NCBI GenBank assembly: GCA_023429545.1
Contig: JAEYUU010000141.1
Span: 1-20,679, forward strand
Direction: 5' to 3'
Origin: Verrucomicrobiota bacterium
GTDB lineage: Bacteria > Verrucomicrobiota > Verrucomicrobiia > Verrucomicrobiales > Verrucomicrobiaceae
Length of the DNA stretch: 20,679 nt
Shown: positions 15,790 to 20,679 of the stretch, one piece after another
How positions within the stretch are numbered: the stretch's first letter is position 1
How the letters are laid out: every line of letters begins with the position of its first letter
The notes under the pieces: generated by a model
Database searches by the model: none
Told to the model about the DNA's origin: nothing
Seen by the model: only the letters and a program-made list of their open reading frames with translations
Made by a program: the position numbers and the translations under genes

Positions 15790-16069
15790 GGCGGTAGTCT
15801 TTCTTGCGGGTGTGATGGCGGCCGGATCTGCCTGCCGGTCACAGCGGCCACTGCGCCTGGAGGCACGCTGCCTCAAGGGGTGGATGTTCGCTTCGACGGG
15901 ACCACTGGAACGCTTATTCAGGCGGGGAGAATTTTTTTTGGCGGAGGGTGCGGAGGCGTGTTTTGGTTCTGCCTGGCGGGATGCGTGAGGTGCTCAAAAA
16001 GAGGTGATTTGCCAAGTGATGTCGTCTCCGTTTCCTCCTGCCAATGGCTGGTTCACTTGCCTATTTGGC

Positions 16070-16522
16070 TTAACCCACGCGCATTTGGTCCTCCGGCACA
16101 TCGAGCAGGATTTGCATGCCATATGAGATGCCTTCGATGAACGGAGCCAGCACTTCCAGAAGATCATCTGGCTGGAAATGCGCGGGCTTTGTCTCGGGGT
16201 GCGGATAGTAGATGAGAGCGGGCACCGGCTCGCCCTCGCGACCGGGTAGAACGATGCGGCAATCGAAGAACGAAAAGTCTTCCGCAGGTTCGGTGGGATG
16301 CCATTTCACGTTTCGAAACGTGAGCCGAGCTGACACCACCTCATACCGCGCAGGGGCGATGGAGAGATTCAACGTGGCGAGGTGATACGCCGAGAGGTTG
16401 AGGCCCAGTGCCGCGAAGAGTGGCGCCTGCATGCGCAGTGTGCCGCCGGGGAAGCGAGGGTTGTTGTTCGCCCCGGACGCGACCCGGTAGCCTGACGTGA
16501 TGATGGCGGGGATGGTGGACAT
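16070..16522 (-). CDS. Conserved-looking hypothetical protein
   Basis: This is a 150-residue protein using the ATG at 16522 (MSTIPAIITSGYRVASG). The frame is open up to 16687, but that part encodes low-complexity Ser/Thr/Val from a short tandem repeat, so the inner start is preferred. Notable segments are a Gly-rich loop (GANNNPRFPGGTLRMQAPLF), TLNLSIAPARYE, KWHPTEPAEDFSFFDCRIV and YYPHPETKPAHFQPDD, which are dense in conserved-type Gly, Pro, His and aromatic residues and look enzyme-like or ligand-binding. The order of a Gly-rich loop then GTL/TLN recalls CTP-dependent riboflavin kinases, but that is only a loose resemblance. No signal peptide; cytosolic. Confidence 0.6.
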   Translation of the reverse strand: MSTIPAIITSGYRVASGANNNPRFPGGTLRMQAPLFAALGLNLSAYHLATLNLSIAPARYEVVSARLTFRNVKWHPTEPAEDFSFFDCRIVLPGREGEPVPALIYYPHPETKPAHFQPDDLLEVLAPFIEGISYGMQILLDVPEDQMRVG

Positions 16523-16529
16523 GCGGTGC

Positions 16530-16560
16530 GACGGTAGGACGGTAGAGACGGTGGAGACGG
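16530..16560 (-). repeat. Short tandem GACGG repeat at the gene's 5' edge
   Basis: GACGG recurs at 16530, 16538, 16547 and 16556, with spacings of 8, 9 and 9 bases. It lies directly upstream of the preferred start of the minus-strand gene. It could be part of the leader or, if a longer start is used, an N-terminal TVSTV repeat. The rest of the 254-base divergent gap to 16776 shows nothing further. Confidence 0.5.
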
Positions 16561-16776
16561 GAGAGGAAGTCAGTTTCAGCTTTGGCAGGTCGCAAGTGTT
16601 GTCATCGCCAGAGCATCTCCTGGATCCAGTGCCTCTCCAGTTCGTAAGTTGGTGTCCCATTGTGGTTTCAAAAAGCCCCACCCGCACGCAGGATTACCAA
16701 TTGAGGACAAGGACAAGAACCGAGACGCCAAAACGCCCTTGCATTTCCCTGTGCCCGACTACCCGTGAGGCATTCC

Positions 16777-17625
16777 ATGAATTTCCTCCCCACGCTCACC
16801 GGTTCCCTCTCCCAACCTGCCGCGGACAATCCCACGGTGGCCATCATGGAAGCAGCGTATGCGCACCACAACCTCCACTACCGCTACATTAACATGGATG
16901 TGCCGCCCGCCCTGCTTGCCGACGCGGTGCGTGGTGTGAAGGCTCAGGGCTATGAGGGTTTCAATTGCTCCCTGCCGCACAAAGTCGCCATCATCGAGCA
17001 TCTGGACGGTCTCGCGGAAAGTGCGCGTATCATCGGCGCGGTGAACTGCGCGGTGCTGCGTGATGGAAAATGGATTGGTGAGAACACGGACGGAAAGGGC
17101 TTCCTCCACAGCCTGACGCCCATGGTGGACCCGACGGGGAAGCACATCGTCATCCTCGGTGCAGGAGGCGCGGCGCGTGCCATCGCGGTGGAACTGGCCC
17201 TTGCCGGAGCCACGCGTGTGACCGTGGCGAACCGCTCCCGTGAGCGCGGTGAGGAGCTTGTGAAGCTGGTGAACGAGAAGACCTCCGCGAAGGCGGCCTT
17301 CGTCTTGTGGGATGATGGCGACCTCGCGCTGCCGGAAGATGCGGATGTGGTGGTGAATGCGACCTCCATCGGTCTCGCGCCAGACTGGCATGCACGCGTG
17401 CCCGTGGTGGCGGATTCCTTCCAGTCACACTTCGTGGTGGCGGATGTCATTCCCAATCCACCGCGCACCATGTTCCTCGGCGAGGCAGAGGCCCAGGGGT
17501 GTCGCATCCTCGATGGTCTTGGCATGCTGGTGAACCAGGCCGCGACGAACTTCGAATTCTGGACCGGCGTGCAACCTGACAAGGACGTGATGCGCCGCGT
17601 TCTGGAGCAGGTGTTTGGGGCGTAG
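16777..17625 (+). CDS. aroE: Shikimate dehydrogenase (shikimate 5-dehydrogenase family)
   Basis: This enzyme would reduce 3-dehydroshikimate to shikimate with NADPH in the cytosolic pathway to chorismate and aromatic amino acids. The 282-residue protein is the usual AroE length. It has an N-terminal Ser-x-Ser (GSLSQP), the catalytic Lys in CSLPHK, the catalytic Asp in GENTDGKGF, the NADP-binding loop GAGGAARAI with NRSRERG, NATSIG, DVIPNPP..T and the C-terminal DGLGMLVNQA. The Ser-x-Ser region differs from the common HSxSP form, followed instead by ADNPT, as in a divergent AroE-like branch, so quinate/shikimate or related activity cannot be excluded. The ATG at 16777 is chosen over the GTG at 16765 because a GTGAGG sequence sits about 7 bases before it. 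No other aro gene is adjacent. Confidence 0.88.
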   Translation: MNFLPTLTGSLSQPAADNPTVAIMEAAYAHHNLHYRYINMDVPPALLADAVRGVKAQGYEGFNCSLPHKVAIIEHLDGLAESARIIGAVNCAVLRDGKWIGENTDGKGFLHSLTPMVDPTGKHIVILGAGGAARAIAVELALAGATRVTVANRSRERGEELVKLVNEKTSAKAAFVLWDDGDLALPEDADVVVNATSIGLAPDWHARVPVVADSFQSHFVVADVIPNPPRTMFLGEAEAQGCRILDGLGMLVNQAATNFEFWTGVQPDKDVMRRVLEQVFGA

Positions 17626-17667
17626 GGGAGGGGTGGTGAGCGCTCCCTCATCGAGCTCTATGTGGAA

Positions 17668-17724
17668 CAGGGAAGCAGTTCGCACGTGAGCGTGCGTTCG
17701 GATGGTGGAAAACTGTTTCCCCTG
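17668..17724 (+). ncRNA. Candidate structured RNA element after aroE
   Basis: An outer stem pairs GGGAAGCAGTT (17670-17680) with AACTGTTTCCC (17711-17721), 11 pairs with one G-U. Inside it a perfect 6-bp hairpin, CGCACG-TGAG-CGTGCG (17681-17696), abuts the outer stem, and a weak TTC...GAA pairing fills the rest, giving a possible three-way junction. It begins 42 bases after the aroE stop and ends about 105 bases before the next start. There is no T-run, so it is not a plain intrinsic terminator. The fold is from hand pairing only. Confidence 0.4.
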
Positions 17725-17828
17725 GTTGTCGTGGGCACATCCCACCCGCCACCGAGCGGCGATGTTTGGGCAGACATCGCGTGTCTTGCTTCTTCAGAGC
17801 AGGTCACTTCAAATCCCCCTAATGTGCC

Positions 17829-18176
17829 ATGAATCGTAAGAACTTTGTGCGGACGCTATTGGCCACGTGCTGGCTGCCGCTGGTCTGTGCCTACTTCGGA
17901 GCCATGCTGTTGGCGGACAATGCCGCGTATGCTCATCACAAGATGCTGGGATGGGAGACTCCCGTGGCCACCGTCACGAGCGCCCATGGCACGGAGCCTG
18001 CCATGCCGGCGGATGAACCCACCGCTCCAGATGCGTCGCTCCCCGCGCGCTATCGCCTCGAAGGAGCGATCCTGGGCTTTGGCAGCGGTGCATTGATCAC
18101 CCTCCTGGCAGCGACGGTGGCAGGCAGCCTGGGCCCGGTGCCGACCCTGAAGAAGGCGGGGCGCGTGATGGCCTGA
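17829..18176 (+). CDS. Small two-span membrane protein, hypothetical
   Basis: This is a 115-residue protein with a first hydrophobic segment at about 9-28 (TLLATCWLPLVCAYFGAMLL) and a second at about 80-100 (AILGFGSGALITLLAATVAG). The loop between is Pro/Ala/Glu-rich, acidic and probably extracytoplasmic. The short C-terminus is basic (LKKAGRVMA), which fits an N-in, C-in topology. No family was recognised. It follows the structured element downstream of aroE and precedes another small envelope protein in the same direction. Confidence 0.6.
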   Translation: MNRKNFVRTLLATCWLPLVCAYFGAMLLADNAAYAHHKMLGWETPVATVTSAHGTEPAMPADEPTAPDASLPARYRLEGAILGFGSGALITLLAATVAGSLGPVPTLKKAGRVMA

Positions 18177-18235
18177 TCAACCGGAGGGGTCAGTGGGAAA
18201 AGTGGCCGTGGCCCCCGGTCCGGTCATTTAAAGAT

Positions 18236-18250
18236 GCCTTGAAACAAGGC
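18236..18250. repeat. Small perfect hairpin GCCTTG-AAA-CAAGGC
   Basis: Six perfect base pairs close an AAA loop 60 bases after the stop of the two-span membrane protein. There is no T-run. It may help end the upstream transcript or be part of the leader of the next gene. Confidence 0.35.
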
Positions 18251-18274
18251 GCCTATCGCGGCGTTATGTCGACG

Positions 18275-18301
18275 GACGTCCCGGAGTGGAAGGCCGACGT
18301 C
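18275..18301. promoter_or_regulatory. Paired GACGTC palindromes, 21 bp apart
   Basis: GACGTC occurs at 18275-18280, inside the 8-bp palindrome GGACGTCC, and at 18296-18301, inside the 8-bp palindrome CGACGTCG. The 21-bp spacing is two helical turns, and both sit 40-70 bases before the ATG at 18343. This would suit a dimeric regulator, but it is an inference from spacing only. Confidence 0.2.
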
Positions 18302-18342
18302 GTGGACTTGCATCACCCTTCGAGCATACCCATTACATCGTC

Positions 18343-18687
18343 ATGAAACACACTCTGCCTCTTCCTGTTCTTGCCATGCTGGTGTTTTTCGCCCTGAGCA
18401 TCACTCCCAGCCTGGATGCGGCGCCGCCGCCCGATCAACCTCGTATGCGCGCGGCTTTGGAGCTATTGCAGAGCGCCAAGGAGTCCAAAAATCCGATGCC
18501 CATGCTGACTGCGGCGAAAAAGAAATTGCAAAATGCCGGAAAAAACAAGGGAGGAGATCGTGTGGAGGCTCTCGGCTACGTGAATGAAGCCATCGCCCAA
18601 GCGCAGACAGGGAACTTGGAGAAAATGAAGCAGAAGGTGGATGCTGCGATTGCGAACATCCATCAGGGTATGGGAAACGCAAAATGA
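18343..18687 (+). CDS. Small secreted helical protein (KGGxR-AL-xxxNEAI type)
   Basis: This is a 114-residue protein from the ATG at 18343, with a signal peptide (MKHTLPLPVLAMLVFFALSI, cleavage after LDA near residue 27). The open frame upstream to 18286 adds no membrane or domain character. The mature part is nearly all helix: MRAALELLQSAKES, then MLTAAKKKLQNAGKNKGG, then DRVEALGYVNEAIAQAQTGN. The KGGxR...AL...V..AI pattern is shared by a common family of small periplasmic helical proteins that usually have KGGHR; here the His is Asp. The function of that family is not established to my knowledge. Probably periplasmic and soluble. Confidence 0.7.
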   Translation: MKHTLPLPVLAMLVFFALSITPSLDAAPPPDQPRMRAALELLQSAKESKNPMPMLTAAKKKLQNAGKNKGGDRVEALGYVNEAIAQAQTGNLEKMKQKVDAAIANIHQGMGNAK

Positions 18688-18700
18688 GGGCCTCCCGACT

Positions 18701-19366
18701 CTATTCTCCGCGCACCCACCAGTCACTCTTCAGCAGTTCCCAATCGTACTCCAGCCGCTCACGCAGGGAGAATCCGGCGCTTTGAAGATAGGTGTCCGGC
18801 CGTGTGAGGGATGAGGCGGGCAGGCGCGTGACGGCGCGGAAGAATGTATACATGATCGCGAGAATGCAGCGGCTGCGCCAGCGTCTCCAGCCTCGTGATG
18901 CCTCCTGGAAATCGCCGAGCAGCCAGTGCGCGTCCTTCGCCGCGACGGAGGCGATCGCGGGCACAAGCGTCTCCAGTTGATCCGCACGGAAGCAGTCGAG
19001 GAAGAAATGCGTTACGATGAGATCGAACTCATCATGCTGGTCTTTCTGCGTCTGCTGTTGTTGTTCCAGCCACGGCACTGCATCTGACTCGAAGAATGTC
19101 ACGTTGTGCGCCGACAGTTGATACCCGGCGAGGTGCTTCCTCGCCTCCGCGATCATCTTGCCGCTCTCCTCCACACAAGTGATGGAAGCGTCAGGAAACT
19201 TCCGCACGCACTCCACGACAAAGCGTCCTGGTCCCTCGCCGAGGATGAGGATGTTGCGCGGCTGCGGCAGGCGAGCGATGAAGGCACAGCGGCAGCGATG
19301 CAGCTTTCCGCCTGCGAGCACGCGCTCCATCAGGCGGTAGATCGGCGCCAGAATATCAAAGCTCAT
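18701..19366 (-). CDS. Class I SAM-dependent methyltransferase
   Basis: This is a 221-residue methyltransferase that would transfer a methyl group from S-adenosylmethionine to an unknown acceptor. Motif I is ILILGEGPGRF; the acidic end of strand 2 is ITCVEESGKM, motif post-I; then FDLIVTHFFLDCF marks strand 4 and HWLLGDFQ strand 5. A basic, aromatic segment (WRRWRSRCILAIMYTFFRAV) in the C-terminal half may contact membrane or lipid, which is an inference. The ATG at 19366 overlaps the stop of the upstream membrane-protein gene as ATGA, arguing for translational coupling and against the longer open frame to 19498. Methyl acceptor unknown. Confidence 0.8.
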   Translation of the reverse strand: MSFDILAPIYRLMERVLAGGKLHRCRCAFIARLPQPRNILILGEGPGRFVVECVRKFPDASITCVEESGKMIAEARKHLAGYQLSAHNVTFFESDAVPWLEQQQQTQKDQHDEFDLIVTHFFLDCFRADQLETLVPAIASVAAKDAHWLLGDFQEASRGWRRWRSRCILAIMYTFFRAVTRLPASSLTRPDTYLQSAGFSLRERLEYDWELLKSDWWVRGE

Positions 19367-19746
19367 GCAGTGGTGCGATCCTGCCAGCGCCACCAGAGCA
19401 ATGCAAGCGTCGCGCCACTGGCGTAGGCGTACACATCCCGTAGATCGCCGGACGTGTCCAGCATCCATCGCGGTCCCACGACCTCGCAAATCACGCACCA
19501 GACACCCAGGTGCAGGAGCACCTCCGAGACGTCCGGGAACCGGTCATGACCACGCAATCCGAGCTTGCGATGCACCCAGAGAATCAGTGGCAGCGCACAA
19601 GGAATGAGCCACAAATCATTGAAGTGGAACTGGAGGAACTCAGCCTCCACGCGTGGCTTCACCACCCAGCGGTTCAGCGCGTAGAGGGCGCATCCCGTCA
19701 GGCAGAGAGGATCCAGCAGATAGCGGAACCGTGCCATCTTTCTCAC
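19363..19746 (-). CDS. Small multi-pass membrane protein, cotranscribed with the methyltransferase
   Basis: This is a 127-residue protein with about four hydrophobic segments: LLDPLCLTGCALYALNRWVV, NDLWLIPCALPLILWVH, VLLHLGVWCVICEVVGP and AYASGATLALLWW. The pattern NDLW..PCALP..L, then E.VGPRWM, TSGD.RDVYAYASGA resembles VanZ-like or related small integral membrane proteins, but assignment is not firm. The GTG at 19746 overlaps the stop of the candidate upstream peptide as GTGA; an internal ATG at 19737 is an alternative start. Its stop overlaps the methyltransferase start, so the two proteins probably act together at the membrane. Confidence 0.7.
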   Translation of the reverse strand: MRKMARFRYLLDPLCLTGCALYALNRWVVKPRVEAEFLQFHFNDLWLIPCALPLILWVHRKLGLRGHDRFPDVSEVLLHLGVWCVICEVVGPRWMLDTSGDLRDVYAYASGATLALLWWRWQDRTTA

Positions 19747-19823
19747 ACCAGCGCCAGCATGACCCAGCCCGCTGCGGCGGCGATGGCGGCTTTAAGGAGG
19801 AGGGCTTTAATCAGGAGCATCAT
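19743..19823 (-). CDS. Candidate 26-residue membrane peptide
   Basis: The minus-strand frame starts with two ATGs (19823 and 19820) and encodes 26 residues that are almost all Ala, Leu, Ile, Val and Met, with two Lys near the front (MMLLIKALLLKAAIAAAAGW, then VMLALV). This could form one transmembrane helix with positive-inside Lys. Its TGA overlaps the GTG start of the next gene by GTGA, mirroring the downstream ATGA overlap, and it begins 47 bases after the CLC stop. No Shine-Dalgarno sequence is visible. It could be a real small protein, a leader that couples translation, or chance. Confidence 0.4.
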   Translation of the reverse strand: MMLLIKALLLKAAIAAAAGWVMLALV

Positions 19824-19870
19824 GGGGTTGTGGGTTTGGTTTTATTTGAGGAAGGTGAAGCTGGCAGTTA

Positions 19871-20679
19871 TTAGCGTTCGCGAATGTGCTCCTCGTCAAT
19901 GAGTTTTCGGCGGGCGGTAAGCAGCGCGGCGCGTCCGAGGTATCCGACGAGGCGTTGCGGCTCCTGTGACTCTACCACCGGCAGGCGGCCGATGTCGCGG
20001 GAGAGCATTTTGGTGAGCGCGTCATGTAGGGATTCGTCCGGATGCGCGACGACGAGATCGGTGCTGCCGATCTCCATCACGGTGCAATGTCCCGAGCCCG
20101 GCTTACGCAAGGCTCGAAGCATGTCACCCCGCGTGAGGATGCCGGTGAGTCGTTCGTTTTGATCGACGATGAGTGTGGCCTGCCGCGAAGTGAGCATTGG
20201 ATCACCGCTCGCGAGATGGTCCACCAGGGTGTTGAGCTGCAGGTCCGCTGCGACCTTGGGCGGATTACGATCCATTACGTCCTTCACCCGCGCGAGCTCG
20301 AAGGGATCCACACTGTACTCGCAGGAGATGTGATGCCCTCGACGCGCCAGCTTTTCGGTGAGAATGGAGCGGCGCATGAGCAGGACCGTCACGGCATAGG
20401 AGCAGACCGTGCCGATGAGCAAGCCCGTGCAGAGGTGGAAGTCCTCCGTGAGTTCCACGGCGAAGACCACTGCCGTGAGCGGCACGCGCATGGTGCCTCC
20501 CATCATTGCGGCCATCCCCACGAGCGCCCAGAGGCCGACATCGCCCACGGGAATCCATTGACCCGCCACCGCGCCCAGCGCCCCGCCGAGGATGAGCAGC
20601 GGCGCCATTACGCCCCCGGAGTTGCCGGAGCCGAGTGCCACGGACCAGACCACCGCTTTCGCCCCGAGCAGTATCAGGA
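19871..20679 (-). CDS. CLC-family chloride channel/antiporter with CBS domains (5' end outside window)
   Basis: The visible 269 residues are the C-terminal part of a membrane CLC protein that moves chloride, often in exchange for protons. The frame is open to the right edge, so the N-terminal half, including the GREGP filter, is missing. A helix-N-type motif GSGNSGGVMAP is present: the usual GxFxP is GVMAP, with Met for Phe. Several hydrophobic helices follow (LLILGGALGAVAG, VGMAAMMGG, PLTAVVFAVELTED, LLIGTVCSYAVTVLLM). Two cytosolic CBS repeats come next: VKDVMDRNPPKVAADLQLNT to TGILTRGDMLRAL, and TVMEIGSTDLVVAHPDESL to LVGYLGRAALL. CBS pairs in this family often bind adenine nucleotides and regulate the channel. 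The gene is the likely head of the minus-strand cluster ending at 18701. Confidence 0.88.
   Translation of the reverse strand, partial: LILLGAKAVVWSVALGSGNSGGVMAPLLILGGALGAVAGQWIPVGDVGLWALVGMAAMMGGTMRVPLTAVVFAVELTEDFHLCTGLLIGTVCSYAVTVLLMRRSILTEKLARRGHHISCEYSVDPFELARVKDVMDRNPPKVAADLQLNTLVDHLASGDPMLTSRQATLIVDQNERLTGILTRGDMLRALRKPGSGHCTVMEIGSTDLVVAHPDESLHDALTKMLSRDIGRLPVVESQEPQRLVGYLGRAALLTARRKLIDEEHIRER

Noticed and set aside
15932..15939. T8 run between the small secreted gene and the conserved hypothetical, considered as a terminator
   Set aside because: No GC-rich hairpin precedes it on the plus strand, no plus-strand gene ends nearby, and on the minus strand it would be an A-run. Nothing else was recognised in 15790-16069.

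Overview
The window is GC-rich (about 60% by eye) and comes from a bacterial chromosome. It has many small secreted or membrane hypotheticals, few recognisable Shine-Dalgarno sequences, and a gene mix of hybrid kinase, SASA-type esterase, Sel1 protein, TIR-like protein and ribbon-helix-helix proteins. That mix fits Verrucomicrobiota (Verrucomicrobiaceae-like) best; this is an inference from gene style, as no rRNA or marker protein fixes the lineage. No rRNA, tRNA, CRISPR array or insertion sequence was recognised.

Layout, left to right. A hybrid sensor histidine kinase runs in from the left edge (1-2732, +). It is followed by a secreted SASA/GDSL-type carbohydrate esterase (2899-4692, +) and a small cupin (4816-5244, +). 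Next is an accessory-looking block on the + strand: a cytosolic protein resembling the TraB/EreA/ChaN fold with a disordered, eukaryote-like tail (5466-7043); a secreted protein with a His...Cys arrangement like clan CD (caspase/gingipain-type) peptidases (7084-8274); and a membrane protein joining a degenerate J-domain, a long Pro/Ala linker, one membrane span and Sel1 repeats (8428-10512). A minus-strand membrane-anchored protein (10654-11226) is divergent from two small ribbon-helix-helix proteins (11446-11631 and 11945-12268). After these comes a TIR-like domain with a roughly 500-residue Pro/Ala-rich tail (12503-14578, +) and a multi-pass membrane protein (14788-15372, +).

The right third is more housekeeping in character. 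It holds a small secreted Gly/Tyr-rich protein (15511-15789, -), a conserved hypothetical (16070-16522, -), a shikimate dehydrogenase homologue (16777-17625, +) and two small envelope proteins (17829-18176 and 18343-18687, +). A tightly packed minus-strand set closes the window: a CLC chloride channel/antiporter with CBS domains (cut by the right edge), a candidate 26-residue membrane peptide, a small membrane protein and a SAM-dependent methyltransferase. The last three are linked by 4-base overlaps.

No complete known pathway is encoded. The parts most worth a second look are the 5.4-14.6 kb block, where two otherwise unrelated proteins place a degenerate interaction domain (J-like or TIR-like, each lacking its key catalytic residue) on a long Pro/Ala linker, and several strong dyad or RNA-fold signals between genes (8312-8352, 15432-15460, 17668-17724). 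All family calls are from reading motifs by eye; no database search was run.
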